Assembly (NCBI RefSeq): GCF_000177535.2
Contig: NC_015673.1
Span: forward strand, 992,001-1,056,000
DNA from: Corynebacterium resistens DSM 45100
Lineage (GTDB): Bacteria > Actinomycetota > Actinomycetes > Mycobacteriales > Mycobacteriaceae
Direction of reading: 5' to 3'
DNA: 64,000 bases
Shown here: positions 19,691 through 28,812 of the stretch, piece by piece
Numbering within the stretch: the first letter of the stretch is position 1
Layout of the letters: each line of letters starts with the position of its first letter
Position numbers and translations under genes: made by a program
The notes under the pieces: generated by a model
What the model was told of the DNA's origin: nothing
The model's database searches: none
The model's input: the letters and a program-made list of their open reading frames with translations, nothing else

Positions 19691-20074
19691 TTGTCGGTGA
19701 CTGCCGAAGCAGAAGCGCACAAGAAGGTGCGCATCGATGCCTGGGCGTGGTCAGTTCGCTTATTCAAGACCCGTTCGCAGGCAGCGCAGGCATGTCGCGC
19801 CGGGCACGTAAAAATCAACGGGGAAGCGGTAAAGCCTGCTCAAGCCGTTGAGGTGGGGGATGTGGTTCGTGTATGGGTTAACCATCGCGAACGCATCGTG
19901 AAGGTCCAGAAGTTGCTGGTTAAACGCGTTGGGGCGGATATCGCACGCGCGGCCTATGAAGACCGCACTCCGGAGCAGATCATGCCCGCGATGCCACGGC
20001 GGGACCGTGGCGCGGGCCGGCCGACCAAACGCGAGCGCCGACAGTTAGAGCGTTTCAAGCGCGGGATCATTTAG
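19691..20074 (+). CDS. S4-domain RNA-binding protein (Hsp15-like)
   Basis: This protein of about 127 residues starts with an S4 RNA-binding domain (VRIDAWAWSVRLFKTRSQAAQACRAG, residues 12-37 region, then VKINGEAVKPAQAVEVGDVV). The basic C-terminus ends RPTKRERRQLERFKR. Hsp15 binds stalled 50S subunits that still hold peptidyl-tRNA, and the layout matches that family. The start is TTG 19691 or GTG 19697; neither has a well-spaced ribosome site, the nearest AAGGA being 14 nt before the TTG. Translation may be coupled to the gene upstream. The stop overlaps the convergent alarmone synthetase gene by 8 bp. Confidence 0.82.
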   Translation: MSVTAEAEAHKKVRIDAWAWSVRLFKTRSQAAQACRAGHVKINGEAVKPAQAVEVGDVVRVWVNHRERIVKVQKLLVKRVGADIARAAYEDRTPEQIMPAMPRRDRGAGRPTKRERRQLERFKRGII

Positions 20075-21041
20075 CTTTTTGTTTTTTGTTTTGGTCGTGC
20101 AGGGACTTCTGATCCAGTTTTTGCCAGCGGTTACCCAGCCGACCAGGCCGCGAACCCGCGTTTTCGCCGATGTGCACGGTTTTGCGGATATGGTCACGGC
20201 CGAAGGTGTAAAGCAACATGTCGTCGACCAGCCGCACTTGACCGGGATGATAAGGGTAGTTCATCGCTGCGCGTAGTTTGTCGAGATTGCGCATCAGCGC
20301 ACGCAGTTGTTTGTAGGTGGAGATTCCATGGGCATGCAACATGTCCACCGCGTAGTTGTAGTATTCCACGCGACTGGTGGGATATTTGTCACCCGCGATT
20401 CTGGTGAGCTCCCGGGGCAAAGTATCCGCCGTGATCTTCTCATCCTCACCCTTTTCGCCTTCGCGGTCACAATCCTCCATGAATTCCGCGATCTTGTCGA
20501 ACTGTTGATCCGCTAGTTCGATCAACCCGGCAGCTAACGTGAAAGCGCGATCAACCTCTGGGTCGCTAACGTGATTCTTGTAGCGAATATCGTGCTCGAA
20601 CTCCGCCCACGCATGTTGCAAAACTGTTCGGAGTTGAATCTCAACCAGGTGGTCGCCATCACGGGCAATCAGGTGCTGGGAAGCGTAGCCGAATCGCCCG
20701 GCGCGGGCGGTTTCGGCGGCCTTGTCCACCTCTTGTTCAATGTCGAAAACCTCACCCAGAGCTTCCTTCAACTGTGGGATCTCCGAGGAGTGATAGGCAA
20801 TAACGCGCACGCCCAGAATGTCATAAGCGCTTCCTAGATCTACGTAATCTGGGTAGGCCTCGTTGCGGAGTTTGGCTGCGAAGCTATCGCGGTCTTTGAT
20901 CCGTACGGCTACCTGGTCGAAAGCGAGGCCGGCATCATCGAGGGCGTCGATAACCTTATCCCGCAGTTTCGTGGCTGCATCGGGATTGTCATGCCGCCAT
21001 GAGTCGTAGGCAGCAAGTGTTCGCTCGTCATTCGCTGACAT
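20067..21041 (-). CDS. relS: small alarmone synthetase (RelA/SpoT synthetase domain, RelS-like)
   Basis: This is a predicted (p)ppGpp synthetase that transfers pyrophosphate from ATP to GDP or GTP. The 324-residue protein has a synthetase-type domain at about residues 20-190: VRIKDRDSF, AYDILGVRVIAY, GYASQHLIARDG, VEIQLRTVLQHAWAEFEHDIRYK. No HD hydrolase, TGS or ACT domain is present, so it is a stand-alone small synthetase. A C-terminal extension of about 130 residues follows, ending in a lysine-rich tail. Corynebacterium glutamicum encodes a RelS protein next to treY, and gene order and domain layout here agree; the symbol rests on that memory. The proximity to treY and treZ suggests a link to starvation responses, but this is inference. 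Confidence 0.82.
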   Translation of the reverse strand: MSANDERTLAAYDSWRHDNPDAATKLRDKVIDALDDAGLAFDQVAVRIKDRDSFAAKLRNEAYPDYVDLGSAYDILGVRVIAYHSSEIPQLKEALGEVFDIEQEVDKAAETARAGRFGYASQHLIARDGDHLVEIQLRTVLQHAWAEFEHDIRYKNHVSDPEVDRAFTLAAGLIELADQQFDKIAEFMEDCDREGEKGEDEKITADTLPRELTRIAGDKYPTSRVEYYNYAVDMLHAHGISTYKQLRALMRNLDKLRAAMNYPYHPGQVRLVDDMLLYTFGRDHIRKTVHIGENAGSRPGRLGNRWQKLDQKSLHDQNKKQKAK

Positions 21042-21124
21042 TCGCCGGTGCCTTTCTTCTACCTAGAAGCGCAAAATACTGAAGTTTGTGTAACCGCCAA
21101 ACTCAGCCTCTCGTGTGTTGAATC

Positions 21125-23449
21125 CTAACTTCCCGCGCGCGTGAGGATGGCCTGTGGGCGGTGCTTGAACAAAGTGGCTAGCTTCACCGTACCCTCAAAC
21201 ATTCCGCCACCGAGCTGCTCCTCCCACATGCCTTCGGGCAGCGTCACGGTAGTATCCTCCCAACCCTGCACCCGGCGTGGGCGGCGGGTGACTAAGACCA
21301 TTACGTCTTCTCCGCGAAGCATTCCCAACGAGTGACGTTCGTAGGTGCCCGCTGCCATAACGGGCAAGTACTTGGCCTCATCCAGCTCGAACTGCTTGCG
21401 TACCCGCAGGGCAGTCGTGACCAAGTGCATGCGTTCGTCATCGCGGGAACGGATATCCCCTCGGCTAACGCGCTCTAAAGAATCTTCGAGGGCATCGAAA
21501 TCCACTTTCCGGCGGTTGTCGGGATCCACTAGGTGATCGGTCAGGGCTTCCGTTCCCTGATAGATATCGGGGATACCGGGGGCCAACAGCTGCAGCACCT
21601 TTTTACTATTTGCCACAGCTATCGACGCCTCGTCGATCAGCGCGACAAATTCCCCGAGCACATTCGCATGGTTATCACACACATCGTCAACCCACGCATG
21701 AATGGAATCTTCGAATTCCTCATTCACGTCATACCACGTGGTGTGTAACCCGGCTTCGCGCATGGCTTTCATGGCATAGCCATGCAAGCGTTCCCGAAGC
21801 TCCTCGCTGACTTCACCTTCAGCCGGCCACACGCCGATCATGTTCTGCAATAGGAAATGGCAGGTGGTCCCTTCGACGTTCGGAATTTTCTCGACAACCG
21901 CTGCGAACTCGTCGGAAAACTCCGTCAACGTCGTGATGCGGCTGCGCACGTCTTCGCCACGTTTCGTGTCATGGGTGGTTAGAGCCGTCATCGCCCGTGG
22001 CCACAACCGCGCGCGCTCGGCCTGCAGCAGATGGAACTCAGCTGGCGAAACTCCAAAACGACCCGGTGCGCCACCGACTTCCTGCAAACTCACCAAACGT
22101 GAGCCACGGTAGAAAGCGGTATCTTCCACGCCCTTTGCCATGACGGCACCACACACTTGGGCGAATCGGGTGTTGGCTTCCGAACGGGAAATTAACGCCG
22201 TTGCGATGAGGTCTAGGGCATCTTGCCACTCAGGTCGCTGCATCATCTTCTCGGCAATAACCGTGCTGGTCACGCGTGATAGCGATTCGTAGTCCGCGCG
22301 ATAGACTGGCATTTCCGCGATCAATTCTACGAGGACTTCCTGTAGCTCCTCATCGGATACACTTTCGCCGGCAGTCGACCAGTTGTCGGTGCGTACTGCG
22401 GCAGCTAGTCGGCGAATCTCCGCGGCTAATTCATCCGTGGCAGCAACCTTCTTTAATTGGGCCTCCGCAGCTATAAAATCCTGCTCATCCCAGCGTTTCC
22501 CGGTGTATTTTTCGGCGACATCGCCCAACACCCGCTCCGCGGGACGGTGGATGAAAACCCCATCGAATTCCCGCATTGCGTCATAACCTGTGGTGCCATC
22601 TACGGCCAATCGCGGATCCAAGGGTTCATCCACCCCCAGAATCTTCTCTACTAACAACCACCGCTGCTTGCCGATCAGCTTTCGGAGCTTCTTCAAGTAT
22701 TGGAAAGGATTGGCCAAACCATCCGGGTGGTCCACGCGCACGCCGTCAATTAGATCGGCGGCGAGTAGTTGGTTGAGAACCCGATGCCAATGCTCGAAAA
22801 CGATGGGATCTTCCTGGCGGATGCCCGCCAAGCCGTTGATACTGAAGAACCGCCGATAGCTGATGACCCCGTCCCGCCAAAACATCAATTTGTAGTGCTG
22901 GCGATCATGCACTTCCTGCGGAGTGCCGTAATTGGTGCCTTCGGCGATGGGGAAGCGGTGTTCAAAGTACACCAACTCGTCGCCATCGATCTCCAGTTTT
23001 GTGGTGTCCTCTGCACTGCCCAACACCGGCAACCCAATGCGCCCCTCGGCACCGTTGTACGGGGAAAAATCGATATCGAAGTAGTCAACGTATTCCGAAC
23101 TTTTTCCCTTCGCCAGCACATCCCACCACCAAGGGTTCAGCTTTGGCGTGTCCACACCCACGTGGTTGGGCACAATATCTACCAGGATTTTCAGCCCAGC
23201 CTCTTGGGCGGCTTCCGCTAGCTTCTTGAAACCATCCATACCACCCAGTTCTGGGTTGACTGCGGTGGGATCAGTCACGTCGTAGCCATGTGTCGATTCT
23301 TTGGGAGCTGTCATGATCGGCGACAGGTAAAGGTGAGTTACCCCAAGACGTGCGAGGTAGGGCACTCGCGCGGTGGCGTCGGCAAAAGTGAAGGCCTCGG
23401 CAGGAGAATCGCCGGGGCCACGAAGCTGAAGGCGGTAGGTCGCAGTCAT
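21125..23449 (-). CDS. treY: maltooligosyl trehalose synthase
   Basis: TreY isomerises the reducing-end alpha-1,4 bond of maltooligosaccharides to the alpha,alpha-1,1 bond, giving maltooligosyl trehalose for TreZ. The 774-residue GH13 protein shows ATYRLQL at the start, DIVPNHVGVD, DGVRVDHPDGLANP (nucleophile Asp), LLVEKILG (acid Glu) and TALTTHDTKRGEDVRSR (third Asp). The last two blocks are diagnostic for TreY among GH13 enzymes. The length is normal. It lies 83 bp behind relS in the same direction and 10 bp before a small unknown gene. Confidence 0.95.
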   Translation of the reverse strand: MTATYRLQLRGPGDSPAEAFTFADATARVPYLARLGVTHLYLSPIMTAPKESTHGYDVTDPTAVNPELGGMDGFKKLAEAAQEAGLKILVDIVPNHVGVDTPKLNPWWWDVLAKGKSSEYVDYFDIDFSPYNGAEGRIGLPVLGSAEDTTKLEIDGDELVYFEHRFPIAEGTNYGTPQEVHDRQHYKLMFWRDGVISYRRFFSINGLAGIRQEDPIVFEHWHRVLNQLLAADLIDGVRVDHPDGLANPFQYLKKLRKLIGKQRWLLVEKILGVDEPLDPRLAVDGTTGYDAMREFDGVFIHRPAERVLGDVAEKYTGKRWDEQDFIAAEAQLKKVAATDELAAEIRRLAAAVRTDNWSTAGESVSDEELQEVLVELIAEMPVYRADYESLSRVTSTVIAEKMMQRPEWQDALDLIATALISRSEANTRFAQVCGAVMAKGVEDTAFYRGSRLVSLQEVGGAPGRFGVSPAEFHLLQAERARLWPRAMTALTTHDTKRGEDVRSRITTLTEFSDEFAAVVEKIPNVEGTTCHFLLQNMIGVWPAEGEVSEELRERLHGYAMKAMREAGLHTTWYDVNEEFEDSIHAWVDDVCDNHANVLGEFVALIDEASIAVANSKKVLQLLAPGIPDIYQGTEALTDHLVDPDNRRKVDFDALEDSLERVSRGDIRSRDDERMHLVTTALRVRKQFELDEAKYLPVMAAGTYERHSLGMLRGEDVMVLVTRRPRRVQGWEDTTVTLPEGMWEEQLGGGMFEGTVKLATLFKHRPQAILTRAGS

Positions 23450-23459
23450 AGGAACAAGT

Positions 23460-23912
23460 CTAGGGCAGTGGCAGGGCGCTTACCTGCTGACAAAAACCAT
23501 GGGAAAGCTCCAGCGGGCCAATCCATCCCGCAACCTTGCCTGCCAGCCGCTGTGGGCAGGCCCGGATTGCACCACCACTGACATAAAACACGCTGGGTTC
23601 TCCAAATAGCGTGCAGATCGCCCGGTCCAAATGCTTGGACAAGCTGGGATGGGCAAGCATGACGGACATTGGCATTGTTGCGTGCACAACCCGCAGCTCA
23701 ATCAAGGCATCGTCTACCCAGCGATATTGCAGGCGAGCACCGCGCGCCGCCAACATATCCTCGAGTTGGGCTTCCACGATTGCAGCCGCTTTCACCCACC
23801 GGCGACTCACCGGCTCCGGACCCTCGGGGACCTCGACACTCAATCCACCACCAATAGTGACGCGCACGGGGGAGGCATAACAATTGCTCGGTTCCGTCGT
23901 GACTTTCAACAT
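23460..23912 (-). CDS. conserved-looking protein of unknown function
   Basis: This 150-residue soluble protein has mixed alpha/beta character. It has two cysteines in its last third (RACPQRLAG and GFCQQV), one near residue 11 and one in CTLFGEP. No membrane segment, signal peptide or motif is recognised. It lies 10 bp upstream of treY on the same strand and is likely co-transcribed with it, so it may belong to the same corynebacterial neighbourhood. I cannot propose a reaction. Confidence 0.5.
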   Translation of the reverse strand: MLKVTTEPSNCYASPVRVTIGGGLSVEVPEGPEPVSRRWVKAAAIVEAQLEDMLAARGARLQYRWVDDALIELRVVHATMPMSVMLAHPSLSKHLDRAICTLFGEPSVFYVSGGAIRACPQRLAGKVAGWIGPLELSHGFCQQVSALPLP

Positions 23913-23944
23913 GCCCCATTAGACATGCCGAGGGAGTCAAAGGT

Positions 23945-24778
23945 TCACGCCTCGCCCACCATCTCCAAGAACTCGGCCAGCTGCACCAATTTAATTTCTT
24001 GACCCTTGTCGATTAATTCCCGGGCGCGCTTTTCTTTACTGGTTGTCGTCGCCCATTCTCCGATGATCAGCATTGTGGTTTTCTTGGTTACGTTCTTGCC
24101 CACTTCTCCACCGGCCTGGGCAATCATGTCCCAAATTTGCCCCTTGTCGTAGGGCTCTACGTCTCCCGTGACACACACGACCTGCCCATAAACGGGGTTA
24201 TCGATATCAGCTTTCTCGTTCGTCTCCGGCACTTCGTCAGGGGTTGCTACAGCTGCCCACGGCGCCGGAGGGCGCTTCGCTCCACCGGACTTTCCGGAGC
24301 CCTGTGGTTTGGTCTCCGCTGGTTTGGTCTCCGCCTCGGTGCCGCCCATGTCGAACGCCAACTGTCCCTGCCCAGATTCGGCTTCGGTTATCCACTCGTC
24401 GTCGCTGATAGGTTGGGGTTTCTTTCTTTGGGGTGACGGCTTTTTGGTGGACTTTTTATCCGACGCCCCCACGAACTCTTCCAACCCCGCCTCCAGTGGG
24501 TACCCGGCCTGCACATTGAGCAAAGCGCGGTCGATCTGCGCGTAGGCCTGCTCATCGGCGGGGGAGAAGTTCAACCTGGTGGCGTCGGAAAAAATCCCCT
24601 CCTTGCCTACTAAAAGCTCGATGAAACCAGGAGATGTGCCATTTGGAGCCTGCTTGTTCCATCCCAGCAGATCGGTAACCGCGATGGATTCGTCTTGCCA
24701 CAAGCTCGTGCCCAAAGGGGAGCGCGTGATAGTGATGCGCTGCGGATCGATGGAAACTTCGGCGCCACGAGCATGCAT
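23945..24778 (-). CDS. BRCT-domain protein without nuclease or ligase domain
   Basis: The 277-residue protein has three parts. Residues 1-105 form a compact N-terminal domain (SIDPQRITITRSPLGTSLWQ). Residues 105-190 are a charged, Pro/Lys-rich linker (KKSTKKPSPQRKKPQP). The last 85 residues are a BRCT domain, with VVCVTGDVEPYDKGQIWDMI, AGGEVGKNVTKKTTMLIIG and ARELIDKGQEIKLVQLAEFL. The BRCT resembles those at the end of NAD-dependent DNA ligase and DnaQ-like exonucleases, but no catalytic domain of either is present. A role in DNA repair scaffolding is plausible but unproven. Confidence 0.75.
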   Translation of the reverse strand: MHARGAEVSIDPQRITITRSPLGTSLWQDESIAVTDLLGWNKQAPNGTSPGFIELLVGKEGIFSDATRLNFSPADEQAYAQIDRALLNVQAGYPLEAGLEEFVGASDKKSTKKPSPQRKKPQPISDDEWITEAESGQGQLAFDMGGTEAETKPAETKPQGSGKSGGAKRPPAPWAAVATPDEVPETNEKADIDNPVYGQVVCVTGDVEPYDKGQIWDMIAQAGGEVGKNVTKKTTMLIIGEWATTTSKEKRARELIDKGQEIKLVQLAEFLEMVGEA

Positions 24779-24802
24779 GGTGAATATCCTTCGCGAGTCG
24801 TC

Positions 24803-24839
24803 GGGGAGGAGGGCTAAATGCGCCCTTTATGTGCTCCCC
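24803..24839. other. nested inverted repeat between glgX and the BRCT gene
   Basis: GGGGAG (24803-24808) and CTCCCC (24834-24839) enclose a second pair, AGGGC (24810-24814) and GCCCT (24822-24826). The structure lies just behind the glgX stop in the minus direction. It has no U-run, so it is at best a partial terminator or an mRNA 3' stabiliser. Confidence 0.35.
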
Positions 24840-24842
24840 ACC

Positions 24843-27056
24843 CTAGTGGGTGCCGGCTCCTTCAGGAAGCAAAGGATCGGTCAGTGGGCGCTGCAGAACC
24901 ACCACGCTACGCGCGGCCACCTCAAGCTCATCGCCGGGCTGCAACGTGGTGAGCTCTGGGCGACCACCCGTTTCCTCGGAAGTATCGATGACGATAGTCC
25001 ATGCCTGCTCTTCAGCTGGCTCCACGTGCATCACATTGTGCCGGAGTGGCAGGGTAAACGTGATCGGCTCGTGGTGGGCATTGAAGCACAGCAAGAAGGA
25101 ATCGTCTTCTACTTTGCGGCCGTGAACATCCGGCTCGGCGATGGCCTGGCCGTTGAGGTGCACCATGAGGGATTTGCCGAATTCCATCGACCAGTCTTCC
25201 TCGGTCATCAACCGGCCATCAGGAGTGAGCCATGCGATATCGCGTTCGGCCACATCCATACCCAAGGGGCCACCAGCTAGGAACCGACGGCGACGGAAAA
25301 CTGGATGAGCAGCGCGCAGCTTGATTAGGAACTTGGTGAACGAATGCAGGTTCTCGTCCGCGTTTTCCCAATCGATCCACGAAATCTCATTGTCCTGGCA
25401 ATACACGTTGTTATTGCCACCTTGGGTGCGCCCGATTTCGTCGCCATGCGACAGCATCGGTGTGCCTTGGGAGAGGATCAACGTCGTCAAGAAATTTCGG
25501 CGCTGTTGATCGCGCAGTTGCAATACTTCGGGATCCTCAGTTTCGCCCTCCACACCACAGTTCCAACTGCGGTTGTGGCTTTCCCCATCCCGGTTGTCCT
25601 CACCGTTGGCATCATTTTGCTTCTCGTTATAGGAAACCAGATCGCGCAGTGTAAAACCGTCGTGGGCGGTGACGAAGTTAATCGACGCCGAGGGGCGACG
25701 ACCCGCATAAAGGTCTGAAGAACCGGTTAGGCGGGAAGCGAACTCGCCCAACGTCGCGGGTTCCCCGCGCCAGAAATCGCGCACCGTATCACGGTATTTG
25801 CCGTTCCATTCCTTCCACAGCGCGGGGAAGTTGCCGACCTGGTAGCCCCCTTCACCCACATCCCAAGGCTCAGCGATGAGCTTGACTTGGGAAACCGTGG
25901 GGTCCTGCTGCACTAGGTCGAAAAATGCCGACAAACGATCGACATCGTGGAACTCGCGCGCCAAAGTGGAAGCCAAATCGAAGCGGAAACCATCCACATG
26001 CATTTCCGTTACCCAGTAGCGCAGGGAATCCATAATCAGCTGCAGAGTGTAAGGATGGCGCACATTCAGTGAATTACCCGTGCCTGTGTAATCCATGTAG
26101 TGGGCTTCATCGCCATCGACCAAACGGTAATACGCCTGGTTATCGATGCCACGGAAGCTCTGCGTTGGGCCAAGGTGGTTGCCTTCCGAGGTGTGGTTGT
26201 AGACCACATCCAGAATGATCTCCATCCCAGCATCGTGGTAACTACGCACCATCTGTTTGAACTCGGCCACCGCACCTTCTGCCGAGTTCGAAGCCGCGTA
26301 GTCCCGGTGGGGAGCGAAATAACCCAAAGTGTTATAACCCCAGTAGTTACGCAAGCCCTCGTCGCGCAGGCGGTCATCGTGCACGAACTGATGCACCGGC
26401 ATCAGTTCCACCGTGGTCACCCCTAGATCCTTGAGGTATTCGATAACGCTGTGGTGCCCCAAACCGGCATAGGTGCCCCGCAAATGCTCGGGCACATCGG
26501 GGTGCGTCATCGTCAAACCCTTAACGTGGGTTTCGTAAATCACCGTGTCTGTATCGGGAATGTGGGGAGGGCGGTCATTGGACCAATCGAACCACGGATT
26601 AATCACCACGCTGCGCATCGCATGGGGTGCCGAATCCTCCTGATTCCGCTCCTCAGGATTATTCAGGTCATAGCTGAACAACGAGGGGTGGCCATCAAAC
26701 TCGCCGGCAAAAGACTTGCCATACGGATCCATCAACAACTTGGAGGGATCACAACGCAATCCCTGCGCAGGATCCCACGGCCCATGCACGCGGTATCCAT
26801 AACGCTGACCCGGCACAATTCCGGGCAGGAAGCAATGCCAAATACCAGCATCCTGTTCAGTCAAACGAATCCGTGTCTCGCTGCCTGAATCATCGAAAAG
26901 GCACAGATCAACGGCTGTCGCGACTTCACTGAATAAGGCGAAGTTTGTTCCGTTCCCGTCGAAAGTTGCGCCGAGGGGGTAGGCCTTGCCGGGCCACACC
27001 ACAAGTGGGTCCCCTGGCGCGCGCAAACCGCTTTTATTGGACAGGTTCAATGACAT
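24843..27056 (-). CDS. glgX: glycogen debranching enzyme (isoamylase type)
   Basis: GlgX removes the short branches left on glycogen after phosphorolysis, releasing maltooligosaccharides that feed TreY. The 737-residue protein has an N-terminal CBM48 ([20 protein letters not shown]) and a GH13_11 barrel: [21 protein letters not shown] (nucleophile Asp), [16 protein letters not shown] (acid Glu) and [16 protein letters not shown] (third Asp). The block [12 protein letters not shown] is typical of GlgX/TreX. Length is usual. The start lies 2 bp after the TetR gene's stop, so regulator and enzyme are probably one transcript. Confidence 0.95.
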   Translation of the reverse strand: MSLNLSNKSGLRAPGDPLVVWPGKAYPLGATFDGNGTNFALFSEVATAVDLCLFDDSGSETRIRLTEQDAGIWHCFLPGIVPGQRYGYRVHGPWDPAQGLRCDPSKLLMDPYGKSFAGEFDGHPSLFSYDLNNPEERNQEDSAPHAMRSVVINPWFDWSNDRPPHIPDTDTVIYETHVKGLTMTHPDVPEHLRGTYAGLGHHSVIEYLKDLGVTTVELMPVHQFVHDDRLRDEGLRNYWGYNTLGYFAPHRDYAASNSAEGAVAEFKQMVRSYHDAGMEIILDVVYNHTSEGNHLGPTQSFRGIDNQAYYRLVDGDEAHYMDYTGTGNSLNVRHPYTLQLIMDSLRYWVTEMHVDGFRFDLASTLAREFHDVDRLSAFFDLVQQDPTVSQVKLIAEPWDVGEGGYQVGNFPALWKEWNGKYRDTVRDFWRGEPATLGEFASRLTGSSDLYAGRRPSASINFVTAHDGFTLRDLVSYNEKQNDANGEDNRDGESHNRSWNCGVEGETEDPEVLQLRDQQRRNFLTTLILSQGTPMLSHGDEIGRTQGGNNNVYCQDNEISWIDWENADENLHSFTKFLIKLRAAHPVFRRRRFLAGGPLGMDVAERDIAWLTPDGRLMTEEDWSMEFGKSLMVHLNGQAIAEPDVHGRKVEDDSFLLCFNAHHEPITFTLPLRHNVMHVEPAEEQAWTIVIDTSEETGGRPELTTLQPGDELEVAARSVVVLQRPLTDPLLPEGAGTH

Positions 27057-27058
27057 GT

Positions 27059-27601
27059 CTATGAGTTTAACTGTTCCAGCCCGTTTAGCACGGCGGAAAT
27101 ATTTGCCCCCACTTCCTCTGCCCGAACTTCTGTTTTCGTTTCCGAAATGCCGGCGAATTCTGCAGCTTGGCGTGCCTGTACCTCAAGCGCGCACCCCATC
27201 ACATAGTGAAAACAGACAGACGCCGCCTGCGGGCCTACCAAGCTGGCTAGCTCATCTTGCACGTCTCTATCCAAGGTGTTCGACGCCACCGCGGCCAGAG
27301 TGATCTCCGCCCCATCTCGCACACTCGTAATAGCTCGAAAGAGATCTTCGCAGAATATCCGCGGATCGCTATCCTCCCGTGGCGCTGGAACTGCTGCAAT
27401 CAGGCGTTGAGCAATGCCGCCCAACAGGGCCTGCTTATTGGGGAAATGCCAATACATCGCGCCGGGTGCGACCCCCAGAGACGTTGCCAGCCGGCGCATT
27501 GAAAGGTCAGGGAGCCCATAGCTGACCAAGATTTCCTCGGCGGCATCCAAAATCACTTTGCGGTTGAGTTGCACGGGTTTCAGGGTAGTCTTTCTTTTCA
27601 T
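27059..27601 (-). CDS. TetR-family transcriptional regulator
   Basis: The 180-residue protein begins with a TetR DNA-binding domain. VILDAAEEILVSYGLPDLSM is followed by RRLATSLGVAPGAMYWHFPNKQALL, in which the recognition helix ends at YWHF. The C-terminal 120 residues form the ligand domain, which resembles TetR C-terminal domains (EITLAAVASNTLDRD). The ATG at 27601 overlaps the divergent lipoprotein ATG (CATG at 27599-27602); a GTG at 27574 would still leave a complete helix-turn-helix. It is followed directly by glgX. It probably represses itself and the divergent lipoprotein through the palindrome at 27588-27616. The ligand is unknown. Confidence 0.85.
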   Translation of the reverse strand: MKRKTTLKPVQLNRKVILDAAEEILVSYGLPDLSMRRLATSLGVAPGAMYWHFPNKQALLGGIAQRLIAAVPAPREDSDPRIFCEDLFRAITSVRDGAEITLAAVASNTLDRDVQDELASLVGPQAASVCFHYVMGCALEVQARQAAEFAGISETKTEVRAEEVGANISAVLNGLEQLNS

Positions 27602-27616
27602 GAAGTATCGAAAGTC
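27588..27616. promoter_or_regulatory. candidate TetR operator over two overlapping start codons
   Basis: The 29-bp segment is an imperfect palindrome: the outer arms are GTCTTTC (27588-27594) and GAAAGTC (27610-27616), with TTCATGAA at the centre (27597-27604). Nine of fourteen positions match between half-sites by my reading. It covers the start codons of both the TetR gene and the divergent lipoprotein. A TAGTCT box (27586-27591) lies 8 nt before the lipoprotein ATG. Confidence 0.45.
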
Positions 27617-28307
27617 CCTCCTCGCCCTCACCTGCGCACTGCCGCTGGTCCTTACCGCGTGCGGTAAAGATGGTGGCGAGGCCGAAGATGGTGCCAAGAA
27701 CACTGCAGCAGAATCTTCCAACTCCGCTGCAACCTCTGAGCCCAAGCCCAATAGCGATAAGCCCTCGGAATCTTCAACTGCTAAGGAATCTGACAAAGCA
27801 GACAAGGATAAGCAGGGGAGCACTAAGCCGGCACCGGGGCAGAAGGAGTCCAAGGACGGGGCTTCCTCGAACGATACGAACCGTGACGCGAATGCTGCAA
27901 ACGGTCGCGGTGGCGAAAACAAGGCAGCGGACCGCGGTGAAGGCCGTGCACCGCGTGGTGCTAGCGCAGGCGATTCCCAGCAAATCACCACTCTGGTGCA
28001 GGGCATGGGTAAGCACCGTTCGGCCTATGACTTCCTCAATTACAGCGTGAATAATTCCTGCAAGTCCTATATCAACTCGCAGGGTGGCGAAAAGGTCATT
28101 CGCTCCAATAATGAGACCATTAAGGCTATGGGGCCGGAGGGCAATAAAGCCATCCCAGTGCCTCGCATCAAGTCCGTAGACGATATTCAGGTCAATGGTG
28201 ACAACGCGACTGCACGCGTAACCGCAAGCTACGGGAACAAGGCACCCCAGACTGAATCAATGAGTTTCGCACGCGAAAACGGTAAGTGGACTCTGTGCCC
28301 AAGCTAA
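27600..28307 (+). CDS. lipoprotein with charged low-complexity linker
   Basis: This 235-residue exported protein has the signal MKYRKSLLALTCALPLVLTAC and a lipobox VLTAC, with Cys21 as the acylation site. Residues 22-125 are a very polar, Lys/Glu/Ser/Asn-rich linker (TKPAPGQKESKDGASSNDT). The C-terminal domain of about 105 residues has two Cys (NNSCKSYIN and WTLCPS) and a beta-rich pattern (VNGDNATARVTASYG), like the small NTF2-like or Mtb12-type folds. Start ATG 27600 is fixed by the signal peptide; 14 in-frame codons upstream lack signal character. No ribosome site is seen, so it is probably leaderless and under TetR control. Confidence 0.7.
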   Translation: MKYRKSLLALTCALPLVLTACGKDGGEAEDGAKNTAAESSNSAATSEPKPNSDKPSESSTAKESDKADKDKQGSTKPAPGQKESKDGASSNDTNRDANAANGRGGENKAADRGEGRAPRGASAGDSQQITTLVQGMGKHRSAYDFLNYSVNNSCKSYINSQGGEKVIRSNNETIKAMGPEGNKAIPVPRIKSVDDIQVNGDNATARVTASYGNKAPQTESMSFARENGKWTLCPS

Positions 28308-28804
28308 CCCGCCCAAAGCACATTCCTCGTCCCATTGGAGACGCCGCATTAGTGGTTGTCGTCTGCCTGTTGGCGTACACGCTTGCTGGAGCCGTGTGGG
28401 GTTGGACCATACCCACTTTGGGCATTCATGTGTTGCCGGACCTGTCGGCGGAAGCAGTTCCCGGTACGGAGGATGCGCGGTTCGTTGGATTTGGCCGGGC
28501 CATTCTCGTTACTTCTGGCATCGCTTTTCTTCTGTCCATGTGGGCCTTCGCCACTCGCGTGCGCAGTTTGTTCATGATGTTGTGGCTGGGCTTGGTGACG
28601 GGCTTTGGTTCCCTGTGGTTCGTGGTTTTCGGCAACTTCATTGCACGTGCCACCCACCCCGAACCAACGGGACATGCACAACCCGGGCAAACCATTGAAG
28701 CGCTCAGCCCGGTTGTCCTATCCAGCGGCGTGCTTCTCGCACCAACGTTGGCGCTGTTGTTCTACTGGATTGCATCGAGCTTCGTTAGCGAACGCAAGTT
28801 CTAG
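28295..28804 (+). CDS. four-helix membrane protein, DUF2567-like
   Basis: The 169-residue protein has four hydrophobic helices, near residues 18-38, 66-86, 91-112 and 138-160 (for example ALVVVVCLLAYTLAGAVWG and LGLVTGFGSLWFVVFGNFI). An extracytoplasmic loop follows helix 1. It resembles mycobacterial proteins of the DUF2567 type, but I hold this loosely. The start (GTG 28295 or ATG 28286) overlaps the lipoprotein gene, so the two are co-expressed. Function is unknown. Confidence 0.6.
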   Translation: MPKLTRPKHIPRPIGDAALVVVVCLLAYTLAGAVWGWTIPTLGIHVLPDLSAEAVPGTEDARFVGFGRAILVTSGIAFLLSMWAFATRVRSLFMMLWLGLVTGFGSLWFVVFGNFIARATHPEPTGHAQPGQTIEALSPVVLSSGVLLAPTLALLFYWIASSFVSERKF

Positions 28805-28812
28805 AGCGATAC

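Noticed and set aside
27602-28006. Extension of the TetR frame by about 135 codons beyond 27601
   Set aside because: The extra part is antisense to the lipoprotein gene and has low-complexity content; the helix-turn-helix starts after 27601.
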